DNA of 64,000 nucleotides from DASUPK01 sp963815045 (GCA_963815045.1 CAWFET010000003.1:186001-250000); one strand, 5' to 3'; counted from the stretch's first letter, positions 8,175 through 18,367 are shown. A program made the numbers and translations. The notes: generated from the letters alone by a model not told the origin.

Positions 8175-9485
8175 ATGGGAATACTCGACGACGCGATTCG
8201 CGAACACCTCGATCTGAAGCGCAAGCACGGCGCCCACGACGCCGACCTGCGCGAAATCGAGGACGAGGCGTTCGGCTCAGCCGACCGCCCGGATCCGTTC
8301 GCGGCGAATGAGCTCTTCAACGAGGTTTCCTCACCGGGGGAGGCCTCGCCACAGTCGCCCACGGCGACGCCGGATGAGCCGGCCGACTTGAGCGAGATCG
8401 AGGCTCCCGGCGACCTGGGTGACCTCGAGGCACCCGAGGGCCTGACCGATCCCGATGTCGGTGGGGAGGATCCGACGCGCCTCGTCGAGCCCCAGGCCCT
8501 GCGTCCCTCCGAGCCCAGCTTCGAGGAGCCGCCGGCCGAGCCCGCGAGCCCTCCCGAGGGCGTCTCGCAGATCCCAGGCCAGGTCGAGCTTCCGGGTCAG
8601 GACGAGATACCCGGTCAGGAGACGTTCGAGGAGCCACTCGAGAGGTATCAGCCGTCCGAGCCCATCGCGGGTCCCGAGACCGAGACCGGTGAGCCCGAGG
8701 CCCCGGCGGCGCCCTCCTCGCCCTCGGAGTCGCTCGAGGACCTGATCGCCGAGGAGGAGCCATTCCCCGAGGACGCGGCCGCGGAACCGTCCGCCGGGCC
8801 GCCCGATCTGCCGTTTGACCCAGAGGCCCCGCCGCCCGCCGCCGAGCAGGCCGCGCCGGAGGCGGAGCTCGAGCCGGAGCCCGAGCCGGACTTCGAGCCG
8901 GAGCCGGAAGCCGCGTCCGACCGGCCGCTTGAGCCGGAGAGCTCGGTGCCGGAGCCCCCTCCACCTCCGCCCGCCGCAGGCTCGGAGCCCCCTGGCAGGG
9001 CACGGGGCCGTATCGACGTGCCGACCCAGGAGCATCCGCCGCCGGGGGACACCGGAGGACTACCGCCGCTGCCCCCCGAGGAGCCGCTGGATGAGCCGCC
9101 CTCGGCGGAGGAGCAGCTGCCGGAGCCGTACACCGAGGAGCCGCCTGACGACTCCGGGGCGCCGGCGCTCTACGACTTCGAGACGGATGAGGACCCGGTG
9201 GGCGGCGCGCCTGCCCCGGCCGACGACGATGACTTCGAGGCTCTCGGCCCCGCGGAGGAGGAGGCCCCATACCTCGAGGAGGAGGAGCCCTACGCGGAGG
9301 AGCCCGTCTCGGGCACCGAGCCGCCGGTCGAGGAGCCGGGCACGGAGGTCCGGCCCGCCCTCGAGGACGACGAGGTGTACGAGGGCGGCACTCTCGATCC
9401 CGAGGAGTCCTATGAGGAGGAAGAGGGGGAGGAGGGCCTCTGGTTCGAGAAGGGGCCCCCGAAGGACTTCGACTTCGACGACTAG
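8175..9485 (+). CDS. highly acidic, Pro/Glu-rich, probably disordered protein
   Basis: A 436-aa protein of no known family. Residues 1-34 (MGILDDAIREHLDLKRKHG and on) look like an amphipathic helix. Residues 35-415 are dominated by Pro, Glu, Asp, Ala and Gly with repeats such as EPEPEPD and EEEEPYAEEP, and should be disordered and very negatively charged. The last residues, LWFEKGPPKDFDFDD, are aromatic and distinct from the rest, like a short binding motif. No signal peptide or membrane segment is present, so it is cytoplasmic. Third-position G/C supports coding even though long opposite-strand frames also exist here. It could be a scaffold or tether (inference). Confidence 0.7.
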   Translation: MGILDDAIREHLDLKRKHGAHDADLREIEDEAFGSADRPDPFAANELFNEVSSPGEASPQSPTATPDEPADLSEIEAPGDLGDLEAPEGLTDPDVGGEDPTRLVEPQALRPSEPSFEEPPAEPASPPEGVSQIPGQVELPGQDEIPGQETFEEPLERYQPSEPIAGPETETGEPEAPAAPSSPSESLEDLIAEEEPFPEDAAAEPSAGPPDLPFDPEAPPPAAEQAAPEAELEPEPEPDFEPEPEAASDRPLEPESSVPEPPPPPPAAGSEPPGRARGRIDVPTQEHPPPGDTGGLPPLPPEEPLDEPPSAEEQLPEPYTEEPPDDSGAPALYDFETDEDPVGGAPAPADDDDFEALGPAEEEAPYLEEEEPYAEEPVSGTEPPVEEPGTEVRPALEDDEVYEGGTLDPEESYEEEEGEEGLWFEKGPPKDFDFDD

Positions 9486-9491
9486 GCCGGC

Positions 9492-10855
<1,364 letters not shown>

Positions 10856-10946
10856 TACCCCTCCTGGGGGGGTTCGCCAGTGGGGCCAGTCTCTCACAGC
10901 GGCTTTCACGGGGTTGCGGATGCCCGCCGTACAATCGTTCTCCCAC

Positions 10947-11019
10947 GGGGCCATAGCTCAGTTGGGAGAGCGCGGCGTTTGCAACGCCGAGGTCGCGGGT
11001 TCGAGCCCCGCTGGCTCCA
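10947..11019 (+). tRNA. tRNA-Ala (anticodon TGC)
   Basis: 73-nt cloverleaf starting GGGGCCATAGCTCAG and ending TGGCTCCA. It has the G3-U70 pair of tRNA-Ala. The anticodon loop TTTGCAA lies between CGGCG and CGCCG, giving TGC. T arm GGTTCGAGCCC. Discriminator A; no encoded CCA. Confidence 0.97.
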
Positions 11020-11034
11020 TCGCTGAACGGCGAG

Positions 11035-11781
11035 CTACTTCTTCTTCGGCTTTCGGCGCAGCTTCAGGTTGACCACGGCCTGATCCGCGAGCGCGGTCCC
11101 CGGGGGCACGCTCTGCGACTTGACGAACTTGGCGGCCTTCCCCTTCTTGGGCCTGGTCACATCGCCGACCCTGCACCCTCCGTTGGCGAGCGCCTTCTTC
11201 GCGGCGCCGAGCTTCTTGCCCTTCAGCTTGGGGACGAGGCAGTACTCCACGGTGGCGTTGTAGGCGAGCTCCGAGTTGTTGTGGGTGTTGTCCGGCGGGC
11301 GCGAGGATCCGAAGTCGAACGGAAGAGCCCACTCGCTGATCGTGGCACCGGGAGTGGGGCTCGCCTCCTTGATCGTCGTGCCTTCGAGATCAAGGCCGAT
11401 CAGATCGCCGGCCTTGACCACCAGTCCCGAAGGGAAAGTCTGCAGACCGACGCTGTTGGTGTGCACCGAAGACATGCCTAAGCCAGGCGTATAGGCGCCA
11501 CCGCTCGCAGGCTTGACGACCAGCAACGACATTTCGCCAGTCGACCCCAGGATCGCTCTCCAGTTGATGATCGTGCCGTCCACCGGCGAGGCAACCGTTG
11601 CACCGGGCTCCGGAAGTGCCGTGTTCACCTCCAGGGAATGGCTGGTGAGCGCTCCGGTGAAGTTTGCGGTCAGCGGACTCCCCACGGTCACGGTCGCCGC
11701 CTGTGCGCTCGTACCCGGCGCCAACACCCCGCCCACGATTGCGATCGCGGCGAAGCTGATCCCGCGCCTCAGCGCTCCCAT
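11035..11781 (-). CDS. secreted protein: beta-sandwich domain plus one PASTA domain
   Basis: A 248-aa protein with a signal peptide (1 to about 28, cut after SAQA). Residues 30-180 form a beta-rich domain with DGTIINWRAI, TFPSGLVVKAGDLIGLDLEG and ELAYNATVE. The same DGxI-x-W and KAGDLIG landmarks occur in the secreted protein at 18887-19786. The C-terminus (about 185-244, CLVPKLKGKKLGAAKKAL to QAVVNLKL) is a PASTA repeat, a module that binds peptidoglycan or muropeptides in other proteins. Start ATG 11781, with 13 bases overlapping the upstream gene, so the two are translationally linked. Function unknown; probably at the cell surface. Confidence 0.8.
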   Translation of the reverse strand: MGALRRGISFAAIAIVGGVLAPGTSAQAATVTVGSPLTANFTGALTSHSLEVNTALPEPGATVASPVDGTIINWRAILGSTGEMSLLVVKPASGGAYTPGLGMSSVHTNSVGLQTFPSGLVVKAGDLIGLDLEGTTIKEASPTPGATISEWALPFDFGSSRPPDNTHNNSELAYNATVEYCLVPKLKGKKLGAAKKALANGGCRVGDVTRPKKGKAAKFVKSQSVPPGTALADQAVVNLKLRRKPKKK

Positions 11782-12275
11782 CCGGCCCCGCCTGATCGCT
11801 CTCGGCCCCCCGAGGTGTCCTCGATCACCTTGCGCTCGATCTTCTCCAGCTCGACGTCGAGCTCGCGGTCGGCCAGCATGCCCCGCAGCGCGCCGGTGAT
11901 CGTCCTGGCCCACATCCGCCGCGCCACCGCGACCTCGGTATGGCCCGCCGGGTCGTGCCCGTACTCGGTCCACTCGACGCAGACCTGCCGCTCGCCCGCC
12001 GGCGCGTCGTCGGGCAGAGGAGCCCCGTCCCCGTAGAGCATGATCCGGGCTCCCCAGCCGTCGGGACACAGCTCCTGCATCCGCTCGCGGGCTCGCCACT
12101 CGCGCACCATCATCGCGTCCCGGCGCCGCTTGTAGCGCGACAGGAACAGCACCGTCGCGGTCAGCAGCGCGCAGGCCACGACGGTCGCCACCACAATCTC
12201 GGCAGACACCCCGAGGCCGCCACCCTTCTGCTGCGGTGTGTTCTGGAGAGCCAGGATGTGAAGCGCTTCGATCAT
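11769..12275 (-). CDS. single-pass membrane protein, unknown function
   Basis: A 168-aa protein. Residues 24-46 form one membrane helix (VSAEIVVATVVACALLTATV). A basic stretch (SRYKRRRD) then places the long C-terminal domain in the cytoplasm. That domain has REWRARERMQELCPDGWGARIMLYGDG and a helical end. I do not recognise a family. It precedes and overlaps the PASTA protein gene by 13 bases. A -10-like TATATG about 10 bases upstream of the ATG suggests a short or absent leader. Confidence 0.7.
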   Translation of the reverse strand: MIEALHILALQNTPQQKGGGLGVSAEIVVATVVACALLTATVLFLSRYKRRRDAMMVREWRARERMQELCPDGWGARIMLYGDGAPLPDDAPAGERQVCVEWTEYGHDPAGHTEVAVARRMWARTITGALRGMLADRELDVELEKIERKVIEDTSGGRERSGGAGWER

Positions 12276-12286
12276 CGCCCCAAATT

Positions 12287-12313
12287 CATATACCCCCGAT
12301 GGCGGTTTGCAAA
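12287..12313 (-). promoter_or_regulatory. possible promoter for the 12275 membrane-protein gene
   Basis: On the minus strand TTTGCA (12308-12313) and TATATG (12287-12292) are separated by 15 bases and stand out as AT-rich in this sequence. The ATG at 12275 follows 11 bases after the -10, which would give a very short leader. The spacing is shorter than the usual 17, so this is tentative. Confidence 0.3.
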
Positions 12314-12329
12314 GGGGGTTGGGCGGCGA

Positions 12330-13211
12330 TCAGGAGAACGCGCAGGTGCTCACCAGGACGAGGAGCAGCGCGACTGGGCAGCCGACCAGGGCGATCAGCG
12401 CCGCGATCCACCTGCGGAGCACCAGGGCCCCGATCCCCGCGGTCATTCCGGCGATCGCGGCGATGGCAGTCACCGCGTCGATCGGATCCGTCCAATGCGG
12501 CGGTCCGCCTCCTCCGCCGCACCCGGGCTGTGCCAGCACGAAGACGATCGCCAGCACGCAGGTGACCGCTGTGAGGCCCAGCGCCGCATTGGCCAGCCAG
12601 CGCGCCAGCTCCTCCAGCCGCGACCGCCTGACCTGCCCCCGCGTCCCGATGTGGATGACCAGCTTGCCGAGATGGAGCACCCGGTCCCGCACGTCATCGG
12701 CCTGGCTCCGCACGGCCCATCCCTCGGAGCGCCCGATCAGCGTCCCGGCGGCCGCCGCGACGAGCAGGACCACCGGCAGCATCAGCAGGGGGGCGGCCGC
12801 GGGAGTCACGTCATCGCCATCGGTGGCCACGAGGACGACGATCACCCCGATGCCGGCCCAGACCCCGATGACCCCGAGGTTGGTGAAGATCCGCAGCCAC
12901 TCGGTGCGTGGATTGACGCGCATGCTCCACGCTGTCGCCACCGCCACGATGGCGAGGATCGCGAACGCGTAGAGCCACGCCCGAGAGTCGTATTCGCGCT
13001 GCAGCGGCTCCGCGGCCCTCTCCCGGGCCACGCCCTCGCTGAGCTGGGCGTTGAAGCAGCTCGCCTGGTTGGCCTGGCAGTAGCGTGAGGGGAGGTCCGG
13101 CAGGCGAGACTCGGTGTGGGCGAGGTCGGCGGCGGCCACCACCAGGATGAAGGCGCAGACCGCCGCGCACGCCAGAATCGGACGGCTCGGCAGCTCCCAC
13201 CTCATCTTCAT
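12330..13211 (-). CDS. multi-pass membrane protein, unknown function
   Basis: A 293-aa protein with about six hydrophobic helices (near 11-28, 82-96, 108-130, 138-158, 207-228, 240-290). After the first helix an outside segment carries two Cys (YCQANQASCFNAQL). Residues 165-205 are charged and cytoplasmic (RSRLEELARWLAN). No family is recognised. It follows the D,D-carboxypeptidase gene by 4 bases and so belongs to the same transcription unit. Confidence 0.75.
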   Translation of the reverse strand: MKMRWELPSRPILACAAVCAFILVVAAADLAHTESRLPDLPSRYCQANQASCFNAQLSEGVARERAAEPLQREYDSRAWLYAFAILAIVAVATAWSMRVNPRTEWLRIFTNLGVIGVWAGIGVIVVLVATDGDDVTPAAAPLLMLPVVLLVAAAAGTLIGRSEGWAVRSQADDVRDRVLHLGKLVIHIGTRGQVRRSRLEELARWLANAALGLTAVTCVLAIVFVLAQPGCGGGGGPPHWTDPIDAVTAIAAIAGMTAGIGALVLRRWIAALIALVGCPVALLLVLVSTCAFS

Positions 13212-13215
13212 CCGC

Positions 13216-14250
13216 CTATCCGCCCGGCGGCTGCTTGGGCTTGGCCGGGGGCGGCGCGGGAGCCACCACGCCCTCCTGCACGAACCCGGCGCGCAGCAGC
13301 GCCGGGACCTGCGTGATCGGGTTCGGCGAGTGGATCAGCACGACGCCCAGCTGATGCCCACCCACCCGCGCGGTGGTCACGTAGCAGCGTCCCGCCGGGT
13401 CCGTGAACCCGGTCTTCAGCCCGGTGACCTGCGCCTGCGGCAGGCCGGCCAGGCCGTGCTGGAGGAAGTAGTGGTTGTTGTAGAGGTAGAGGTGCTTCCC
13501 CTTGATCGGAAAGCGCGGCTTCGCTGAGCGCGTCTGCGCGATCTGAGCGATGCGCGGGTTCGCCAGGTCCGCGCGCGCGAGCTCGGCGAGGTCGTCGGGG
13601 CAGGAGTAGTTGCCGCGGTCGCGCAGGCCGTTCGGCGTCGAGTAGTGGGTGCACTCGAGCCCCATCGACTTCGCCTGCGCGTTCATCTCCTTGACGAACC
13701 GCGTCACGCTCCCGCCGTCGTGCTCGGCCAGTGCGACGGCCGCGTCGTTCGCCGAGATCATGATCAGCGCCTGGAGCAGGGGCTCGAGCGGCACCTTCTT
13801 GCCGCGAGGCAGCAGCCCGGTCGCCGAGCCCGGCGTCTGCGACGCCTTCCGGCTCACCAGCACATGCTCTCCGGGCCGGTTCTCGTCCGCCACGATCAGC
13901 GCGGTCATCATCTTGGTCAAGCTCGCGATGGGGTGCTGGAGCCGCGGGTTGCGCTGCCAGAGGACCGCGCCCGACTTAACGTCGAAGAGGATCCCCGCGG
14001 CCGGGGGATGCTTGAAGCGGTAGTGGACGGGGAGCTGCCCGGTGACCGGGAGGAGCGCGAAATGGGAGACGGCGATGGCCCTCTTGATCGCCGAGACGTC
14101 GGGAGCGGTCACGGATGGCGGCACCACGGCGCGGGTGGTGAGCTCCGAGTCCCGGTTTCCCGCCCGGTCCGGCCAGATCGCGAACGCAACCACTGCGGCC
14201 ACGCCGAAAACGAGCACCACCCCGGCGATGATCGCGATCCGCTTAGTCAT
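13216..14250 (-). CDS. D-alanyl-D-alanine carboxypeptidase (peptidase S11, PBP5-like)
   Basis: A 344-aa enzyme. One N-terminal helix (residues 5-27) anchors it or acts as an uncleaved signal. The active-site motifs are all visible: SLTK (SxxK nucleophile, in HPIASLTKMMTA), SAN (SxN) in MISANDAAVALAE, and KTG in TGLKTGFTDPAG. It trims the terminal D-Ala of peptidoglycan stems outside the cell. A Pro-rich tail (PAPPPAKPKQPPGG) ends the protein. It overlaps the upstream small membrane gene by 8 bases, within an envelope cluster. Confidence 0.93.
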   Translation of the reverse strand: MTKRIAIIAGVVLVFGVAAVVAFAIWPDRAGNRDSELTTRAVVPPSVTAPDVSAIKRAIAVSHFALLPVTGQLPVHYRFKHPPAAGILFDVKSGAVLWQRNPRLQHPIASLTKMMTALIVADENRPGEHVLVSRKASQTPGSATGLLPRGKKVPLEPLLQALIMISANDAAVALAEHDGGSVTRFVKEMNAQAKSMGLECTHYSTPNGLRDRGNYSCPDDLAELARADLANPRIAQIAQTRSAKPRFPIKGKHLYLYNNHYFLQHGLAGLPQAQVTGLKTGFTDPAGRCYVTTARVGGHQLGVVLIHSPNPITQVPALLRAGFVQEGVVAPAPPPAKPKQPPGG

Positions 14251-14458
14251 CGGGCGGGTTGCGGAGGGCGCCGATCAGGCCGGCGGCGATCATCCCGACG
14301 ATCCCCAGCGAGACCGCGTACAGCGCGATCGCGCCGATGTCCCCGTAGGTCCGCAGGCGCAGCCCGGTGTCCGCGATCACGTAGATCGTGACCGCGGCGA
14401 AGAACCCGCAGAAGACCAGGCCGAGCAGCAGCAGTCCGTTCCGAAGGTCGGGGTCCAT
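14243..14458 (-). CDS. small two-helix membrane protein, unknown function
   Basis: A 71-aa protein: helix 1 at about 8-28 (LLLLGLVFCGFFAAVTIYVI) and helix 2 at about 42-63. A short charged loop (DTGLRLRTYGD) lies between them. It sits 7 bases after the rhomboid protease gene and overlaps the carboxypeptidase start, so it is part of that operon. No family recognised. Confidence 0.7.
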   Translation of the reverse strand: MDPDLRNGLLLLGLVFCGFFAAVTIYVIADTGLRLRTYGDIGAIALYAVSLGIVGMIAAGLIGALRNPPDD

Positions 14459-14465
14459 ATTTGGC

Positions 14466-15338
14466 TCAGATGGTCGGTAAGCGAGGTTCGGGTCTGCGTC
14501 TTCGCATCACGGAGAGCATCGCCCCCGCCACCGCCAGGCCGAAGACGAAGCCGCCCACGTGCGCGAAATAGGCGACCCCCTGGTCGCCCCCCGAGCCGAC
14601 CGCGACCTGCCCGAGGGCTGGGACGAACTGAAGGATGAACCAGAGCGCGAGCAGGATCAACGCCGGTATCTCGACCAGCGTGACGAAGAAGATGATGAAG
14701 ATCAGGGTGAGCACCCTCGCGCGCGGATAGAAGAGCGCGTACGCGCCGAGCACTCCCGCGATGGCCCCGCTGGCGCCGATCGTGGGCGCCGTGGAGGACG
14801 GGTCGATCACCGCCTGCGTGTAGACCGCGATCAGCCCGGCCAGGATGTAGAAGAGCAGGAACCCGGCGCGCCCCAGCCGCTCTTCGACGTTGTTGCCGAA
14901 GACCCAGAGGAAGAGCATGTTGCCGATGATGTGCAGCCAGCCGCCGTGCATGAACATCGACGTGAAGAGCGTCTCGTACCACGGCTTCTGGTCGATCTGG
15001 AACGGCCCCAGGTCGGCGCCCGGGTTGGCTCGGCTGCGAGCAACGGCCTCGTCGTAGTCCCTCGTGCCCGGACAGACCACCCCCGCCTCGAACTGACCGG
15101 GGGCGACCTCGCTGACCGCGCCGATGTCGCACTTGCCGGCGCTCGTGTGGGTGATCCGGTAGGGGATCGCCCCGTATTCGAGCGAGCTCTGGTCGATGTG
15201 GCCGAACCCGGCCTCGCTGAGCCGCCGGTTCTCCGGGAAGTTGAGCTGCCAGATGAACACCAGGACGCAGGCGACGATCAGGCCAACCGTGACCACGGGG
15301 AACCGCGAGGTCGGGTTGTTGTCCTTCAGCGGCAGCAC
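14466..15338 (-). CDS. rhomboid family intramembrane serine protease
   Basis: A 290-aa protein with six or seven membrane helices. MFMHGGWLHIIGNMLFLWVFG is the conserved helix-2 region, GASGAIAGVLGAY carries the catalytic Ser, and YFAHVGGFVFG the catalytic His. A large loop between the first two helices (about residues 38-120) contains two Cys (KCDIG, VVCPG). It cleaves membrane-spanning substrates; these are unknown here. GTG start at 15338. Confidence 0.92.
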   Translation of the reverse strand: MLPLKDNNPTSRFPVVTVGLIVACVLVFIWQLNFPENRRLSEAGFGHIDQSSLEYGAIPYRITHTSAGKCDIGAVSEVAPGQFEAGVVCPGTRDYDEAVARSRANPGADLGPFQIDQKPWYETLFTSMFMHGGWLHIIGNMLFLWVFGNNVEERLGRAGFLLFYILAGLIAVYTQAVIDPSSTAPTIGASGAIAGVLGAYALFYPRARVLTLIFIIFFVTLVEIPALILLALWFILQFVPALGQVAVGSGGDQGVAYFAHVGGFVFGLAVAGAMLSVMRRRRPEPRLPTI

Positions 15339-15360
15339 CTGGCGCCGCAGAGCCTACGTG

Positions 15361-15394
15361 TAGGTCCACCGCGAAGTTTGTGGCGGTCGCTGAT
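15361..15394. repeat. dispersed hairpin repeat, third and most diverged copy
   Basis: GGTCC, then stem ACCGC, loop GAAGTTTGTG, stem GCGGT, then CGCTGATG. The order and loop match the copies inside dnaJ (57140-57174) and grpE (58707-58741), with a 5-bp instead of 6-bp stem. This copy is intergenic, between the rhomboid start and the end of the next gene. Confidence 0.45.
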
Positions 15395-15405
15395 GGCGAA
15401 GCCGT

Positions 15406-16605
15406 CTACCCGCGCTGTTGAGGCGGCGGGATCTCGTCCCGGATCGCCGGCAGCTTCGCCGACTTCGGCGGGGCGAGAACCGCCCGACCGGATGCCTTCG
15501 CCGGCACCGCGCCCCCGCCGCTCACCCAGCGGACCGGAAGCGGCTTGTTCTGGAGCAGCGGCCCCCACGTCGGTACGTCGAGGTTGCCCGTCTGGGAGAG
15601 CCCGTGGTCTCGCTGGAATGCGATCACGGCCGCCTGGGTCGAGCCCTGGTAGTAGCCGCTCACCGGAACGGTGTAGCCGCCGCCCGCGAGCAGCTGCTGC
15701 GCCCACGCGACGAAGTCACCCTTGGAGCCGAGGTGCAGGAAGGGATAGCTCGGATAGGGCCCGGTGGATGCGGCCGAGACCGGCTGGCGGAGCGCCTTCC
15801 ACTGCCGCTTTCCGGCCTCCTGCCAGTCCCACCAGCTGACGCCGTCGAACCCGTGCGACATGGCCAGCGCGCGGAATCGCTTGATCTGCCCGGCCTTGGG
15901 CCGGCTGTAGACCTGGCCGAGGGGATCGATCTGGCGGCCGTAGATCCGGTTCCACACCCAGGTGTGGATGTAGCCGGTGTCCACCGTCGTGCCGATGTCC
16001 TTCCAGTAGAGCTGCGGGACGTTGTACTGGGCGCCCCCGGGCCCGAGGAAGACCGAGTAGGGAAGGGCCGGGTGGTAGTCGACGTACGGGAAGCTGGCGA
16101 GGCCCAGCGGGTAGTCCGGCCCGACCTGGGAGCGCAGGCTCGACATGAAGTAGGACGCCTGCGGATACTTGCCCTCGTATTGGCCCTCGACGTCGAGCAC
16201 CAGGCAATCGGCGCCATTGGCGACGGCGGCGGCACCTACCTTCGCCTCCTTGCCTGGCTTGTCGCCATAGATGAACTGCCAGGCGCAGACGTCGAGTCCC
16301 CGGGCGTGCAGCCCGTTCACCACGCGCGGCGAGAACTGGCTCCAGTAGTGCGTCCCGTCCCCCGACTTGATCAGCACCGTGTCGATGTGGTTGGCGCGCG
16401 CCTTCTTCGCGATCTTCCCGAGCTTGCCGTGTGAGGAGCGGCTCAGGTACCAGATCCACATTCCGTTACCTGACAGTGGGCTCTGCCCGGCGCTTGTGCC
16501 GCTCGTCTGGGACGAGGCGCCACCGGCGAACGGCCCGGCCGCCAGCGCAAGCAGGGCTGCGCAGGCGATCAGGGCAACAGTCGTTGTGCGTAGGCGGGCA
16601 CGCAT
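15406..16605 (-). CDS. secreted protein: TIM-barrel-like domain plus peptidoglycan-binding domain
   Basis: A 399-aa protein with a signal peptide (1 to about 32). Residues 45-270 resemble a glycoside-hydrolase-like (beta/alpha)8 fold: GMWIWYLSRS, IDTVLIKSGDG, DVCAWQFIYGD, CLVLDVEGQYEG, NVPQLYWKDIG, GVSWWDWQEAG. The VLDVEGQYEG strand holds acidic residues where such enzymes are catalytic. Residues about 285-350 are a PG_binding_1 module (LGSKGDFVAWAQQLL to PTWGPLLQ). It probably binds or cuts cell wall; activity is not established. The end is Pro-rich. Confidence 0.8.
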   Translation of the reverse strand: MRARLRTTTVALIACAALLALAAGPFAGGASSQTSGTSAGQSPLSGNGMWIWYLSRSSHGKLGKIAKKARANHIDTVLIKSGDGTHYWSQFSPRVVNGLHARGLDVCAWQFIYGDKPGKEAKVGAAAVANGADCLVLDVEGQYEGKYPQASYFMSSLRSQVGPDYPLGLASFPYVDYHPALPYSVFLGPGGAQYNVPQLYWKDIGTTVDTGYIHTWVWNRIYGRQIDPLGQVYSRPKAGQIKRFRALAMSHGFDGVSWWDWQEAGKRQWKALRQPVSAASTGPYPSYPFLHLGSKGDFVAWAQQLLAGGGYTVPVSGYYQGSTQAAVIAFQRDHGLSQTGNLDVPTWGPLLQNKPLPVRWVSGGGAVPAKASGRAVLAPPKSAKLPAIRDEIPPPQQRG

Positions 16606-16664
16606 GGATCGAGGCTACGGACCCCGAAACACGCCCTTGCAGGGAAAGCTGCGTCCGGCCTTTG

Positions 16665-17621
16665 TTAAGCAGTCGCCGCCGCGGGCAGTTGCTCGTCCGC
16701 GTGGTACGAGCTCCGCACCAGCGGGCCGGCCGCGACGGACTCGAAGCCGAGCTCCCGGGCCGCCTTCTCGAGCGCCTCGAACTCCTCGGGGTGCCAGTAG
16801 CGGTCGACAGGCAGGTGCCTCTCCGTGGGGCGCAGGTACTGGCCCACGGTGAGGATCTGAACGCCGTGGTCACGCAGGATCGAGAACGTCTCGACCATCT
16901 CGTCGAACTCCTCGCCCAGCCCCACCATCAGGCCGGACTTGGTGAGGACCTCGTCGCCGCCCATCTCCTTCGCCATGCGGAGGACGCGCGCGGAGCGCAG
17001 GAAGTTGGATCCCCGGCGCGCCATCGGGTAGAGACGCGGCACCGTCTCGACGTTGTGGTTGAAGACGTCGGGGCGCTCGGCGATCACCTTGGCGAGAGGC
17101 ATCTCCTGGCCGCGGAAGTCGGGGGTCAGCACCTCGACCTTGCATGACGGGGCCATGCGGCGGATCGAGCGGATCACGCCGACGAAGGCGCCGGCGCCGT
17201 AGTCGGGCAGGTCGTCGCGGTCGACCGAGGTGATCACCGCGTGTCGCAGGCCCATGCGCTTCACCTGGTTCGCGACGCGAAGGGGCTCGAGCGGGTCGTT
17301 CCAGCTCGGCTTGCCCGTCTGCACGTTGCAGAAGCCACAGCGGCGGGTGCAGACGTCGCCGAGGATCATGAAGGTGGCCGTGCCGCGCTCCCAGCACTCG
17401 CCGACGTTCGGGCAGTTGGCCTCCTCGCAGACCGTGTGCAGGTTGTCCTGCTCGATCGAGCGCTTCAGCCGCCGGTAGGTCGGCCCGCCGGGCGCGGGAA
17501 CCTTGAGCCACGGAGGCTTGCGCGATCGGAAGGGGACTTTGCCCTCCTCATCGGTCACGTGGCCCCCGGGGTTGGACCGGGAGCGGGTCACATGGATTCG
17601 GTCCGTGATCGATTCAGACAT
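16665..17621 (-). CDS. lipA: lipoyl synthase (radical SAM)
   Basis: A 318-aa enzyme that inserts two sulfurs into octanoyl groups on carrier proteins. The auxiliary cluster motif is CEEANCPNVGEC and the radical SAM motif is CTRRCGFC. ITSVDRDDLPDYGAG and the C-terminal RSSYHADEQ (third Ser ligand region) complete the family pattern. The ATG at 17621 lies 5 bases after the lipB stop; a GTG at 17558 (VTDEEGKVPF) would also give a full-length protein. The products lipoylate the pyruvate dehydrogenase E2 encoded at 19853-21217. Confidence 0.95.
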   Translation of the reverse strand: MSESITDRIHVTRSRSNPGGHVTDEEGKVPFRSRKPPWLKVPAPGGPTYRRLKRSIEQDNLHTVCEEANCPNVGECWERGTATFMILGDVCTRRCGFCNVQTGKPSWNDPLEPLRVANQVKRMGLRHAVITSVDRDDLPDYGAGAFVGVIRSIRRMAPSCKVEVLTPDFRGQEMPLAKVIAERPDVFNHNVETVPRLYPMARRGSNFLRSARVLRMAKEMGGDEVLTKSGLMVGLGEEFDEMVETFSILRDHGVQILTVGQYLRPTERHLPVDRYWHPEEFEALEKAARELGFESVAAGPLVRSSYHADEQLPAAATA

Positions 17622-17626
17622 CGGAT

Positions 17627-18367
17627 CTACCGTACCGGGGCCGGTTCGCCGAGCAGTTCGGTCAGTGCCTCCGGCGTGGTGGCGACCGGCTCGCGGCCGT
17701 AGATCTCGCCGAAGCGCTCGGTGACGACGTCCATGCAGGCGTCCATGTCGACCTCCGAGCCGAACTCGCGGCAGAGCGAGGTCATCCGGACCCCGTCGAT
17801 CCCGCACGGGACCACCCATTCGAAGGGCTGCAGGTCATTGTTGACGTTGATGGCGAAGCCGTGCGTGGTGACCCCACGGCTGACGTGCACGCCGATCGAA
17901 CCGATCTTCCGGCCCTCCGGCGGGCCGCCGCCGACCCAGACTCCGGTGAGGTCCTCGATCACCTCGGCATCCACCCCGTAGGCGGCGAGTGAGCCGGCCA
18001 TCAGCCCCTCCAGTCCGCGGACGTACTCGTGCACGTTGTTCCCGTACGGCTTCAGAGAGACGATCGGATAGCCGACCAGCTGCCCCGGGCCGTGGTAGGT
18101 GACCGCCCCGCCGCGATCGGTCTCGCAGACCTCGATCCCCTGCATCCGGTACCAGTCCTCGCCCATGGCGAGCTCGCCCGGCTGGGTGCGGCGCCCCTTC
18201 GTGTAGACCGGGTGGTGCTCGAGCAGCAGCAGGACGTCGGGAATCTCGTCGGCCTGGCGGGCCGCCTCGATCCGCCTCTGCAGGTCCAGAGCCTCCTCGT
18301 AGGGGAGGAGCCCGCAGCGCACGGTCAGCACCTCGTCCACCCCTTCATTGTCACACGCGTCATGCAC
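17627..18367 (-). CDS. lipB: octanoyl-[acyl carrier protein] transferase
   Basis: A 246-aa enzyme that moves octanoate from acyl carrier protein to lipoyl domains, the step before LipA. The signature RGGAVTYHGPGQLVGYPI is intact, with the catalytic Lys in GRKIGSIGVHVSRG and the catalytic Cys in VPCGIDGVRMTSL. The start is uncertain: ATG 18367 overlaps the upstream stop by 8 bases, while GTG 18340 or 18331 would give VDEVLTVRCG or VLTVRCG as N-terminus, nearer the usual family start. Confidence 0.94.
   Translation of the reverse strand: MHDACDNEGVDEVLTVRCGLLPYEEALDLQRRIEAARQADEIPDVLLLLEHHPVYTKGRRTQPGELAMGEDWYRMQGIEVCETDRGGAVTYHGPGQLVGYPIVSLKPYGNNVHEYVRGLEGLMAGSLAAYGVDAEVIEDLTGVWVGGGPPEGRKIGSIGVHVSRGVTTHGFAINVNNDLQPFEWVVPCGIDGVRMTSLCREFGSEVDMDACMDVVTERFGEIYGREPVATTPEALTELLGEPAPVR

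Noticed and set aside
6657..8237. 526-codon minus-strand frame opposite the GGDEF gene
   Set aside because: Low-complexity Arg/Gly/Asp composition and no motif; the + strand GGDEF gene explains the region fully.
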